Made by a program: the position numbers and the translations under genes
Shown here: positions 37,498 to 46,481 of the stretch, in pieces
How positions within the stretch are numbered: the stretch's first letter is position 1
Layout of the letters: each line of letters begins with the position of its first letter
Assembly: GCA_001789205.1 (NCBI GenBank)
Contig: MFYT01000011.1
Coordinates: 9,049-73,048, forward strand
DNA length: 64,000 nt
Origin: Candidatus Raymondbacteria bacterium RIFOXYA2_FULL_49_16
GTDB taxonomy: Bacteria; Fibrobacterota; OXYB2-FULL-49-7; XYB2-FULL-49-35
Reading direction: 5' to 3'
Notes under the pieces: generated by a model
Database searches by the model: none
What the model was told of the DNA's origin: nothing
Seen by the model: the letters and a program-made list of their open reading frames with translations, nothing else

Positions 37498-38025
37498 ATG
37501 AGACGTTTGAACATCGCGGTCCTGACCGGTATCGCGCTTCTCGCATTCTGCACGATCGTTCCGGCTAAAAACATGAAAATCGGCTTCATTAAATCCGATG
37601 AAGTGTTTAAAAAATTCAAGGGAACCGCCGAGGCTCAGGAAAAATACGACAAAGAAGTCGCCAAATGGGAACAAGACGCGGCCCAAAAAGAAAAACAGAT
37701 CAAAGAGATCAAGGAGCAGATGGATAAACAGGGACTGCTCATGAGCGAAGCGAAAAAAAAGGAAAAAGAGGAGGAGATCAAACGGCTCTATGTTGAATAC
37801 CAGGGGTTCGTGAACAAGGTCTTCGGCAACCAGGGGGAAGCCTTCAAGAAAAACGAGGAATACACCAAACCTATAGTCAAAAAGATCAATGAAATCCTTA
37901 CAGAGATTGGGAAAAATGAGCAGTTCGATTTTATTTTCGACGCTACCGCCGGCGGCGTGGTCTTTGCCAACGACGCGTACGACCTTACGGACCGCATTGT
38001 CAAAGAACTGAACAAGGGCCTGTAA
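37498..38025 (+). CDS. skp: OmpH/Skp-family periplasmic chaperone
   Basis: 175 residues with a signal peptide (LNIAVLTGIALLAFCTIVPA), the family start KIGFIKSDEVFKKFKGTAEA and a long charged coiled coil (KWEQDAAQKEKQIKEIKEQM) forming the tentacle arms, closing with FDFIFDATAGGVVFANDAYD. It holds unfolded outer-membrane proteins on the way to BamA. AAGGAGG lies just before the start. bamA ends 11 bp upstream and lpxD starts 2 bp downstream. Confidence 0.93.
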   Translation: MRRLNIAVLTGIALLAFCTIVPAKNMKIGFIKSDEVFKKFKGTAEAQEKYDKEVAKWEQDAAQKEKQIKEIKEQMDKQGLLMSEAKKKEKEEEIKRLYVEYQGFVNKVFGNQGEAFKKNEEYTKPIVKKINEILTEIGKNEQFDFIFDATAGGVVFANDAYDLTDRIVKELNKGL

Positions 38026-38027
38026 TT

Positions 38028-39068
38028 GTGGCCCTGCTGTTGCGCCAACTGGCGGAAAAGATAGGCGCCCAATGCATGGGCGGAAACGGGGAACTCACTA
38101 TTACGGGCCTCGCCCCGCTCAATGCGGCCTCCGCTTCGGAAGTCAGTTTTTTCTCAAACACAAAGTACCAGACAGACCTTAAAAACACCCGTGCAGCCGC
38201 TGTGATAATGGAAAAAGAGAGGTCTGAGTTGCCCTGCGCCAAGCTGATAATGAGAAATCCCTACTTGGGATGGGCGCTGGCAACCGCTCTGTTCAGGCCC
38301 GACCGTACGGCATTTGCGCGCCAGGGCATCCATCAGAGCGCCCGCGTGCATCCGGAAGCGCGCCTCGGACCCGATGTCCATGTGGGCCCGGGCGCATGCA
38401 TCGGCGCCCGCACGACCATCGGCGCTCGCACAATCATCCACGCTGGCGCGGTCATAGAGGAACTCTGCGAGATAGGGAATGACTGCGAGATACATCCCAA
38501 TGCGGTCATCCATCACCAGACCATTATCGGAAACAACTGCGTCATCTGGTCAGGCGCTGTCATCGGCTCGTATGGATTTGGCTACGCGGAAGACAACGCC
38601 AGGTTTATCACCATCCACCAGCTGGGAAAGGTCGTGATCCAAGACGATGTCGATATCGGGGCAAACTGCGCCATTGATCGCGGGGCCGTGGGTGACACCG
38701 TGATAAAACGGGGGACAAAGCTCGACAACATGGTCCATTGCGCGCATAATGTTGAGATCGGGGTTGATTGCGCCATTGCCGCGCAAACGGGAATTTCGGG
38801 CAGCGTGAAAATCGGCAACAGAGTCAAAATAGCCGGACAGGTCGGATTTGTCGGCCATATTGAGCTTGGCGACGACTCCTTTGTCGGCGCTAAAACCGGT
38901 GTTTCAAAAAATTTTCCGGCAAAAAGCATTCTTTCCGGATATCCTTCCCGCAATCTCATGGATGCCCGCCGGAGCGACGCCTGCCTTCATAAACTTCCCG
39001 AATTAATTAAAAAAGTGCGCGCGCTGGAAAACCTTGTCAAAAAACTTTCCGAGGAAAAAAAGACCTAA
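38028..39068 (+). CDS. lpxD: UDP-3-O-acylglucosamine N-acyltransferase LpxD
   Basis: 346 residues from a GTG start 2 bp after the skp stop. The N-terminal uridine-binding domain (LAPLNAASASEVSFFSN) is followed by hexapeptide repeats (ARVHPEARLGPDVHVGPGAC) and the catalytic His in VHCAHNVEIG. A C-terminal helix (PELIKKVRALENLVKKLSEE) completes the trimer. It adds the N-linked hydroxyacyl chain in lipid A synthesis. Confidence 0.95.
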   Translation: MALLLRQLAEKIGAQCMGGNGELTITGLAPLNAASASEVSFFSNTKYQTDLKNTRAAAVIMEKERSELPCAKLIMRNPYLGWALATALFRPDRTAFARQGIHQSARVHPEARLGPDVHVGPGACIGARTTIGARTIIHAGAVIEELCEIGNDCEIHPNAVIHHQTIIGNNCVIWSGAVIGSYGFGYAEDNARFITIHQLGKVVIQDDVDIGANCAIDRGAVGDTVIKRGTKLDNMVHCAHNVEIGVDCAIAAQTGISGSVKIGNRVKIAGQVGFVGHIELGDDSFVGAKTGVSKNFPAKSILSGYPSRNLMDARRSDACLHKLPELIKKVRALENLVKKLSEEKKT

Positions 39069-39097
39069 CATACGATATTGCAAAAAAGGAACTATTC

Positions 39098-40468
39098 ATG
39101 GAAATGCAGCATACCATCCGCTACCCGGTGTCAGTATCCGGCGTAGGATTGCACACGGGAAACACCACCACGGTAACCATAAAACCCATGCCCGAAAACA
39201 CGGGCATTGTCTTTCAGCGCATGGACCTGAAAGACAAACCGCAGGTTGAGGCGGATATTGACTATGTAGTCTCACTCGACCGCGGTACCACCATCGGCCG
39301 CGACGACGTTAAGATCCATTCCATTGAGCACATTATGGCCGCGTTCCACGGCCTTAAAATCGACAATGTACTGATCGAACTCGACGGCGAGGAGGTGCCG
39401 CTTTGCGACGGCAGCGCCCTGGAATTTGTCGACGCGATAAAAAAAGCCGGGATTGAGGAGCAACACGAGGAACGGCGCTTCATCCATATCGAGAAACCGC
39501 TGCTGTACGAGGATAGCCACAAGGCCCTGTCGATTTTTCCCGCTGAAAATTTCCACCTCACCTTCATGATTGATTACAACCATCCAGCGTTAGGCGCCCA
39601 GCACACCACTATGTTCGACATGGCCGAAGAATTCGTGCGGGAATATGCTCCCGCGCGCACCTTCTGTTTCCTTTCCGAAATACTCGACCTTTACAACAAA
39701 GGTCTCATCAAGGGCGGCCGCATCAACAACGCCGTGGTAGTGCAGGACCAGAAACTGACCACCGAAACCGTGACCCAGCTGAAAAACCTCTTCACCATTT
39801 CCGAAAACATCTTTGAAGGAAAAAACGGGTTTCTCAACAATACCGAACTCCGGTATCCAAATGAATTGTGCCGTCACAAGGCCCTCGACCTCATCGGCGA
39901 CATCTACCTCATCGGCGCTCCGCTCAAGGCCCATCTGCTTGCGGCGAGAAGCGGCCATGCCGCGAACATTGAGATGGCGCGCCGTATCCGCAAGGCCAAC
40001 ATCAGACCGCGCGCCAGCGGTACAGGCAAATATATCTACGACATAGAACAGATCAAGGCAATCCTCCCCCACCGGTATCCTTTCCTCATGGTTGACCGGG
40101 TGATCGAGATTGAAAAAGACAAACGGATTCTGGCCATGAAAAACCTGACCGTAAATGAACTCTTTTTCCAGGGGCATTATCCCAACTACCCGATCATGCC
40201 GGGCGTGCTCCAGATTGAGGCACTCGCGCAGACTGGCGGTCTGCTCATGCATAACACCATCGGCGATATGAAGGAGAAGGTTACCATTTTTATGGGTATT
40301 GACGAATGCCGCTTCCGCAGGCCTGTCAGGCCCGGCGATACCTTGTTCCTTGAGGTCGAATTAACGCGGTTCAGGGGCAAAGTCTGCCTTATGACCGGCC
40401 GGGCCATGGTGAACGGAGAAGTCACCTGCGAGGCCAAATTCATGATCTCGGTAATGGACAAACGGTAG
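39098..40468 (+). CDS. lpxC-fabZ: Bifunctional LpxC deacetylase / FabZ dehydratase fusion
   Basis: 456 residues. LpxC (about 1-305) has VSVSGVGLHTGNTT, SIEHIMAAFHG and HKALDLIGD, carrying the zinc ligands. FabZ (about 312-456) has AILPHRYPFLMVDRVIEIEK, the catalytic His in FFQGHYPNYPIMPGV and the Glu in LQIEALAQTGG. It deacetylates UDP-acyl-GlcNAc, the committed step of lipid A synthesis, and dehydrates 3-hydroxyacyl-ACP. The fusion is known in Bacteroidetes/Chlorobi and Fibrobacteres relatives, so it is a lineage marker rather than an artefact. It draws on both sides of the 3-hydroxyacyl-ACP branch point. Confidence 0.96.
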   Translation: MEMQHTIRYPVSVSGVGLHTGNTTTVTIKPMPENTGIVFQRMDLKDKPQVEADIDYVVSLDRGTTIGRDDVKIHSIEHIMAAFHGLKIDNVLIELDGEEVPLCDGSALEFVDAIKKAGIEEQHEERRFIHIEKPLLYEDSHKALSIFPAENFHLTFMIDYNHPALGAQHTTMFDMAEEFVREYAPARTFCFLSEILDLYNKGLIKGGRINNAVVVQDQKLTTETVTQLKNLFTISENIFEGKNGFLNNTELRYPNELCRHKALDLIGDIYLIGAPLKAHLLAARSGHAANIEMARRIRKANIRPRASGTGKYIYDIEQIKAILPHRYPFLMVDRVIEIEKDKRILAMKNLTVNELFFQGHYPNYPIMPGVLQIEALAQTGGLLMHNTIGDMKEKVTIFMGIDECRFRRPVRPGDTLFLEVELTRFRGKVCLMTGRAMVNGEVTCEAKFMISVMDKR

Positions 40469-40476
40469 GAACGCCC

Positions 40477-41238
40477 ATGGCCATCCACAAAACAGCAATC
40501 ATAGATCCGTCGGCTCATATCGGGAAAAATGTTTCGATTGGCCCTTATTCCATTATTGGCCCATCAGTTGCCATCGGCGACAACACGCGAATTGCCTCAC
40601 ATGCGCGGCTCGAATGCAATACCATGATCGGCCCCAACACGACCATTAGCATGGGCGCTGCCCTGGGCCTCGAACCCCAGGACGTACGCTATACGGGAGC
40701 TGAAACATGGCTCGAAATCGGCGCCAATGCCGTACTGCGCGAATATTGCACCATTTCACGGGGATCAACGGGAAAAACAGTGATCGGCGAAAACTTCACC
40801 CTTATGACATACGGTCACGTTGAACACGACTGTAGTATCGGCGACAACGTGGTCATTTCCAAGTCGGCCATCCTCATGGACGGCATATGCGTGGGCAATG
40901 GCGCCATCATCGGAAGCCTGACATTCATTAATCGGGGATGCCGGATCGGAGAACTCTGTTTCGTTGGCGGCGGCTTCAACGTAGTAAAAGATGTGCCTCC
41001 CTTCATCCTCGCAGGTGATGAACCCCTTCAAATGCTTGGCGTCAATACCGTCGCCCTGCGAAAAAAGGGCGTACCTGAAACCATTATCAATGCCATCACG
41101 CAGATCTATAAAAAAATCCAGGCTTCCAAAGATGACCTGCGGAACGTGGTCGATGACATTGCCGCGACTATTGAACATTCGCGGGAAATCGACGCGATCA
41201 TCGCGTTTATCTCCGGAAACGGAAAAGGCATCGTATGA
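40477..41238 (+). CDS. lpxA: LpxA-type acyltransferase, copy 2 (divergent)
   Basis: 253 residues of hexapeptide repeats (IIDPSAHIGKNVSIGPYSII) with the catalytic-type His117 in YGHVEHDCSIG. Relative to copy 1 and to E. coli LpxA, the A-G-H block is replaced by LMDG and the H/T-Q-F-C block by INRGCRIG, so two substrate-contacting regions differ. It follows lpxC-fabZ by 8 bp in the standard lpxD-lpxC-fabZ-lpxA order, which argues for a lipid A role despite the divergence. It overlaps the GH42-like gene by 4 bp. Confidence 0.82.
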   Translation: MAIHKTAIIDPSAHIGKNVSIGPYSIIGPSVAIGDNTRIASHARLECNTMIGPNTTISMGAALGLEPQDVRYTGAETWLEIGANAVLREYCTISRGSTGKTVIGENFTLMTYGHVEHDCSIGDNVVISKSAILMDGICVGNGAIIGSLTFINRGCRIGELCFVGGGFNVVKDVPPFILAGDEPLQMLGVNTVALRKKGVPETIINAITQIYKKIQASKDDLRNVVDDIAATIEHSREIDAIIAFISGNGKGIV

Positions 41239-44200
41239 AACATCCGCTTGTTCAACCAGGCGAACAGGCGGCGATTGCCCATATTCAGGTATCGGTAAAA
41301 AAATCCGCCAAGACCCTCATCCCCTGCGGACAGAGACAAGTAATACGCAACAATAAGGGATACCTGGTACGGGACAATATTCCCTTCTTCTATATCCACT
41401 GGCACACATGGAACCGTTTTCATAAAAACCCCTTTGCCCAGTATATTGCGCGCATTCTATCGCATTATACGCTCATGAACGCCGCCCAAATCAACGGAGC
41501 TGAAGCGGCGCACGCAAAACCGGGCCGCATACCATTAAACGTATTGAACAATGCAACCGCTGCCTACAAACTCGGTTTTCTCGCGATTCCCCGTTCCGAA
41601 TCGTATATTTTTATTTTACCTGATAGCGTTATAAAACGCCATCCTGAAGAACTTGCCCGCAACCATCGCGGCGAGGCCTTCAGCAAACCCTATCTCTACA
41701 CCAATGTACCGCGCCTGGGTTCCCCATGGTTGAAAAAGCGGATTCGTGAAACACACCTTTCAATGGCGCTCTGGTGCCGCGCGCATCCGGCCATCATGGG
41801 TCCTCTGGTTTATGAAGAAATGCATTATAATTTCGGCGGATACAGTCCTTTGGAAGTCGAGGAATATAGGAAATTCCTCCGTACAAAATATGCAACAATC
41901 GCAGCGTTAAACCATGAATGGAAAAGTGCATATAGAACATTTTCAGAGATATCACCCCCGACCGCGGAAAGCGAAAACCAGGACATGCCGCTCTATGGGA
42001 CCCGCTCAGGAGCGGATCCTTTTATCCTGGCAGCCACTGAAGAAAAAATAGAACTCTCTCCCAATGCCCTTAGCTTCTCACTTTTCAAAATCGCTATACT
42101 GCTCGAACGCCAGGAATGGATGTACCGGACAATCAAGGATATAGATCCTGACATGCCTGTTCTCGGTTATAAGACCGCCCGCGGCCCTCTCATGTGGTAC
42201 AGCAACCAATGGGCCGATGTTTCAGGATACTGCGACATTACCAGCAGTCTCGCCATGCCGGGCATCAGTACCTTTGAAGCCGTACCCCAGCCTTCGATAG
42301 TGAGTCTCTGTGAATATTGGGAATGGCCGTCAGGGGGATGGCCGCACTATCCCTTTTACCGCGGCCCCTGGCAACGCAATAATTCGTGGACAGAAGACCT
42401 GTACAGCGTCCAAAAGGCCGCGTATGCGCGAATAGTCAAAGAGATTTTTGACGGCTCGAAATCAATCTTTATGGAAGATTATTCCGCTACGGCTCCCCAT
42501 GGCGGATGCGAGTACCATTATTTTCACAGAAAAAAACACTATCGCGAATTGGACCAGCAAAAGAAATGCATTGGCTGGAACGACCAGCCGGTCGTATATA
42601 CCCCTGATGAAAATAAGGAACCTGATGTTTCAATTGAACGTAAGACCCTTGAACTTGCCCGCGCCTACCAGCTCTGCTACCGGCTTGCGCCCCTTTTCTT
42701 GCCGGCAAAAAAGCCCAAAGCTGAGACCGGTATTCTGGCTACGTATGAAACACGCTTCACTCCAGGAGGAAAATGGGCGTTTCTCGAAGCTGTCCCTGCG
42801 CTTGTCGACCTACTCGACCGCATCCATGCGCCCTGCGAAGTGGTGACCGGTTACCAACGGGACGAAATAAACCGGTTCAAAGTCCTCTTTGTCACCTTTG
42901 CCGCAACCCTTCTCGACGCTGATCTTGCCAATAGGCTAAAAATATTCGTGCGCAAAGGCGGAACGCTGGTTTTTATTCAGGGGGCCGGCCGCTACGACCT
43001 GAACACTGCACGCGAAGGAAACCGTGAACCTCTGTTCGGGCTTGATACGTTTCTGTGCGCCAGGGCAGACCGCTCCATTGTCCCTAACTTTGAAAAACCA
43101 ATTTTATTGAAAGATGGCTCAACGCTTCCCACCTATGAGTGGCCACCCCAATTTTCCGTTGGCCAAATACCCTGGATAGGGTCCCTGCCTCCCCACCGTT
43201 TTGAATCAACGGGTGTTTTATCACTTTTACCCGGCGGTTCGGTCATTGGCGCAATGGATGGTCATCCGGCAATAATTTCTGCGAACAAGGGCAGGACAAT
43301 TTCAATGATCTGCCCGCAGCTACAGATAATTGACCGCCTCGCCGCTCCATTCGACGCAACATGGCGCGCCTTTTTCAACGCCATTCTTGTTCGGGCAGGA
43401 GTAAAAAAACCCGTGGAAATAAGTTCCAGCGCTAATACCCACCTTCTCGATCCGGCAATCCTTGAAGGCAACGGCTACTGGCTTGCGGCCGTGGTAAACT
43501 ACGGGTCCCAGAAACAACACTGCAGGGTGCGCTTTTCTTTTTTACCAAAAGGAACATACGACATAACGGATGTCACAGGTGAAAAACCCATTATCGTGAA
43601 AGACAAAAAAGGACAAAAACGCCTGAAAATCGACAGAAACGGCAGAAAAACCAGGTTTGTGGCGGAAAGTGCAAACGCGTTTGTACTGAAAAGCCAGGGA
43701 CTATCACTTGCGATCGGTCCACGAAAAGCCATGGTCCTCCTCGTTCGAAAAGCCGGAGAACCGGTTCTGGTAAACGCGCCTGTTTTCAGCATCCAGGCGC
43801 TCTGCAACAAGCCGGCGTATGTGGTAATCGATAAAACAACTAGTAAGCAATGCCACAAAGCCATTGAAAAACTTGAATGCGTTTTCAGAAACAGAAAAAT
43901 ACCCGCCCGATTCATGGCCCCCGAAGACATAAAGATGCGAAAGACCTCGTTCACTGTTGAACTCGACGGTGTAAGGCTCGAACTGTTCAGAAACCAGCCG
44001 TTGAAAACAAACCGGAACCTCATCATCATCGGGACAACGCGAAACAACCCGCTTGCCGCGCATATAGAGAAACCCGAGGTCTTTACCTATGACAAGGTGC
44101 TCGAAAAGGTAACGCGGTTGTATCCGGGCAAAGGCCGCGGCATTATCCAATTGGTGGAATCCATCAACTCTCCAGCCTACGATTCGACCGGCAAATGCAG

Positions 44201-44279
44201 GCATGCGCTCCTTGTCCAAGGAAGCGATACCGCGGGAACTATGCGGGCGATTGAAACACTCACCCGGCTTTTGACTTGA
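41235..44279 (+). CDS. GH42-like putative glycoside hydrolase fused to extra C-terminal domains
   Basis: 1014 residues, no signal peptide. Residues about 45-480 look like a beta-galactosidase-type TIM barrel; MGPLVYEEMHYNFGGYSPLE, then FLRTKYATIAALNHEWKSAY, follows the GH42 pattern with a possible acid/base at Glu194/195. About 500-700 resembles the GH42 trimerisation (amidotransferase-like) domain (LKIFVRKGGTLVFIQGAGRY). The C-terminal 200 residues (ALLVQGSDTAGTMRAIETLT) recall the N-terminal accessory domains of some alpha-glucuronidases. It is coupled to lpxA by a 4-bp overlap at the end of the envelope operon, an unexpected place for a glycosidase. The substrate is unknown and activity unproven. 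Confidence 0.55.
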   Translation: MKHPLVQPGEQAAIAHIQVSVKKSAKTLIPCGQRQVIRNNKGYLVRDNIPFFYIHWHTWNRFHKNPFAQYIARILSHYTLMNAAQINGAEAAHAKPGRIPLNVLNNATAAYKLGFLAIPRSESYIFILPDSVIKRHPEELARNHRGEAFSKPYLYTNVPRLGSPWLKKRIRETHLSMALWCRAHPAIMGPLVYEEMHYNFGGYSPLEVEEYRKFLRTKYATIAALNHEWKSAYRTFSEISPPTAESENQDMPLYGTRSGADPFILAATEEKIELSPNALSFSLFKIAILLERQEWMYRTIKDIDPDMPVLGYKTARGPLMWYSNQWADVSGYCDITSSLAMPGISTFEAVPQPSIVSLCEYWEWPSGGWPHYPFYRGPWQRNNSWTEDLYSVQKAAYARIVKEIFDGSKSIFMEDYSATAPHGGCEYHYFHRKKHYRELDQQKKCIGWNDQPVVYTPDENKEPDVSIERKTLELARAYQLCYRLAPLFLPAKKPKAETGILATYETRFTPGGKWAFLEAVPALVDLLDRIHAPCEVVTGYQRDEINRFKVLFVTFAATLLDADLANRLKIFVRKGGTLVFIQGAGRYDLNTAREGNREPLFGLDTFLCARADRSIVPNFEKPILLKDGSTLPTYEWPPQFSVGQIPWIGSLPPHRFESTGVLSLLPGGSVIGAMDGHPAIISANKGRTISMICPQLQIIDRLAAPFDATWRAFFNAILVRAGVKKPVEISSSANTHLLDPAILEGNGYWLAAVVNYGSQKQHCRVRFSFLPKGTYDITDVTGEKPIIVKDKKGQKRLKIDRNGRKTRFVAESANAFVLKSQGLSLAIGPRKAMVLLVRKAGEPVLVNAPVFSIQALCNKPAYVVIDKTTSKQCHKAIEKLECVFRNRKIPARFMAPEDIKMRKTSFTVELDGVRLELFRNQPLKTNRNLIIIGTTRNNPLAAHIEKPEVFTYDKVLEKVTRLYPGKGRGIIQLVESINSPAYDSTGKCRHALLVQGSDTAGTMRAIETLTRLLT

Positions 44280-44337
44280 CACTCGCCTGCCGCGTAAGCC
44301 ATTTTTCTTTTGGGAATTTACAAAAAAAGGACCTTTT

Positions 44338-44940
44338 ATGAAACAAAAAATGCCGCAAATACTTTCAATTATCTGGGCCATTCTCGGCCTGATAGTTATC
44401 TGTATAATCCTTGGACTGCTCGGCCTCGGGTTCTATTCGGGTAAAATGCGGCCGGGAATTTTCATTACCTTTTTCATTAACCTGACCTTTGTATTTTTTC
44501 TCTTCACGCTCCCCCTCTTTTATACGGTAATCAGAAAAATCTTTTCGTTCGCCCTGTTCAGAAAAAGCAAACTCTTCGATGAAATCGCTGCGGCAAAGCG
44601 GCTGGAGTCATGGAAAGAGGCCTTTTCAAAGATCGAAGATGACCGTATCGGACAGATAACGTCCGGGGATCGCTTTGGTCTGGCCATGCATCTGTACAAC
44701 CATTTTCTACGCCAGGCAGTGCAAAATCTTTGTCTAACCGGGGAACAAAAAGCGCGGCTGGCCGACATTGCCGACTATTTTAACATGAACAACAATGACC
44801 TTATGATTATCCATCGCCAATGCGCTAGAACCGTGCGCACGGCTGTTTCCGCCGGAGTCGTTAAAACCGAGATGCTCTACGAACTTGGGGAATATATCGG
44901 ACTTGCCCGAAAAGAGCTCAACCAGATAAAAAAAGATTGA
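44338..44940 (+). CDS. Hypothetical membrane protein ahead of the NtrB/NtrC-like pair
   Basis: 200 residues: two membrane helices (SIIWAILGLIVICIILGLLG and ITFFINLTFVFFLFTLPLFY) with a short loop, then a helical soluble domain (about 75-200) containing YNHFLRQAVQNLCLTGEQKA and IIHRQCARTVRTAVSAGVVK. I do not recognise the family. An AAAAAGG site precedes the ATG. It lies 83 bp upstream of the kinase on the same strand and may be part of the sensing complex, but this is inferred from position only. Confidence 0.55.
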   Translation: MKQKMPQILSIIWAILGLIVICIILGLLGLGFYSGKMRPGIFITFFINLTFVFFLFTLPLFYTVIRKIFSFALFRKSKLFDEIAAAKRLESWKEAFSKIEDDRIGQITSGDRFGLAMHLYNHFLRQAVQNLCLTGEQKARLADIADYFNMNNNDLMIIHRQCARTVRTAVSAGVVKTEMLYELGEYIGLARKELNQIKKD

Positions 44941-44952
44941 AATTAATCTTTT
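44935..44952 (+). promoter_or_regulatory. Shared upstream motif, copy 1 (possible activator site)
   Basis: GATTGAAATTAATCTTTT, part of a palindrome AAAAGATT-N6-AATCTTTT, overlaps the stop codon of the membrane-protein gene and lies about 70 bp before the kinase gene. Closely similar copies occur at 49425 and 51598 before sigma54-like promoters. It could also act as a weak terminator stem. Confidence 0.45.
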
Positions 44953-45023
44953 GTCTTTTTCCCCCGTCCTGAAAGTATTTTTCAAGTAATTATCCTGAAA
45001 TAAGTTATCCAGGAACGGGTATA

Positions 45024-46481
45024 ATGGTTAGATTTTTGCATCATCTGTCATTTAGAATGAGAAAAAGTATCAACACCCGTTTTACACTCATTTTTTTCAT
45101 CCTGTTCGGCGGCCTTTTTGTTGCTGGCGGAGTTTTGATCAACCGCTATCTTCAAAAAGAGATGGGCGACCTTCTTGCGAAAAGAATGATCTCGCTGTCT
45201 CAATCGATTTCCTCTGAATTATCAGGCGTGTACGCAGAGTACCTCCTTGAATCAGATCCAAAGAGCAGGTTTCTGCAAACGGTTACCGCAAAACTAAAGG
45301 AAAAGAAAGAAATCTTCTCCCTTACGGAATTAACTATTCTCACCATGGATGCGCGCGTCATCGTTTCAACCAATCCGGGAAAGAACTCACAAGAACCATA
45401 TCGTTCACCAGGATTGCGTAAAGTCTTCCCCGGCGGCGATATGCAGCGGAATAAGATTTTCACCACCTCTCTCTACAACGTGCATGACGCACCCTGCATG
45501 TCTGTCTTCTTGCCCCTAAACAATCAAACAGGCGCTGCCAGGGCGGTTCTTGTTGTTGAAGCAAGTGCGGATTATTTTAAAATCCTCAGGCAGATACAAC
45601 GCTCATTTTACGTCGCGGGTGTTGTCCTCATCATCCTGCTGCTTCTGTCTTCGTATTTAATAACACGATACATTACCCACCCCATCCGATCCCTTGAAAA
45701 GACAGCCGCCCAAATAGGAGCTGGCGGCCTTGGCATGCGGAGTTCCATTGACCGGGAAGACGAAATCGGCAATCTTGCGCGCTCCCTCAACAGGATGAGC
45801 GCCCAATTGCAGAGCGACCGTACACAGCTCGATGCAAAAATTGCTTCGCTTATGATCCTTGCGGGCGGAGTAGCCCACGAGATCCGGAACCCCCTCAATG
45901 GGATCAACTTATACATTGATCTCATGGAACGCAAGACAAACGACCCGAAGTTCACCGAGATCCTGAAAAAAATAAAGAATGAAATAAAACTTATCGAATT
46001 CATCATTGCCCAGCTTCTTGATTATACAAGGCCTGTTGAACTGAAATACGAACCAGTACCCATACAGTACCTTTTCGACCGTGTGCGGGCCTATTGCGCC
46101 CAAGCCAAAATTAATGCATCCATTGCCCCAGGTTTGAACATCTGGGTGGACAGTGTCAAATTCATCCAGGTGCTTACAAATGTGCTCCAAAACGCGGTCG
46201 ATGCGGCAGGCGATACCGGCCGGGTCCTTTTCGTGGCAGAGAAAAAAAGGGACGAGATTGTCATGGAAATTCACAATACCGGTGAACCCATAAACGAAAC
46301 CGATGCTGAGAAGTTTTTTGTCCCCTTCTTCACCACAAAACCCCGCGGTACAGGTTTGGGGCTTGCAATCTGCAGAAAACTCGTCGAATCTCATGGTGGC
46401 CAAATCCAGTTATCCAGGTCAAACCGTGAAGGGTTCGCGACCATGGTAAGAATAGTATTAAAAGGAGCCGCGCATGGCTGA
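45024..46481 (+). CDS. Membrane-bound NtrB-like sensor histidine kinase
   Basis: 485 residues: TM1 about 20-40, a periplasmic sensor of roughly 150 residues (41-193) with a possible PDC/Cache-like fold, TM2 about 195-214, a HAMP linker (ITRYITHPIRSLEKTAAQIG), HisKA with His285 (GGVAHEIRNPLNGI), and an HATPase with NVLQNAVDAAGDTG and GTGLGLAICRKLVESHGG. The start at 45024 is the longest; an ATG at 45057 is possible. It overlaps the sigma54 activator by 8 bp, defining a two-component pair. The periplasmic signal is unknown. Confidence 0.92.
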   Translation: MVRFLHHLSFRMRKSINTRFTLIFFILFGGLFVAGGVLINRYLQKEMGDLLAKRMISLSQSISSELSGVYAEYLLESDPKSRFLQTVTAKLKEKKEIFSLTELTILTMDARVIVSTNPGKNSQEPYRSPGLRKVFPGGDMQRNKIFTTSLYNVHDAPCMSVFLPLNNQTGAARAVLVVEASADYFKILRQIQRSFYVAGVVLIILLLLSSYLITRYITHPIRSLEKTAAQIGAGGLGMRSSIDREDEIGNLARSLNRMSAQLQSDRTQLDAKIASLMILAGGVAHEIRNPLNGINLYIDLMERKTNDPKFTEILKKIKNEIKLIEFIIAQLLDYTRPVELKYEPVPIQYLFDRVRAYCAQAKINASIAPGLNIWVDSVKFIQVLTNVLQNAVDAAGDTGRVLFVAEKKRDEIVMEIHNTGEPINETDAEKFFVPFFTTKPRGTGLGLAICRKLVESHGGQIQLSRSNREGFATMVRIVLKGAAHG

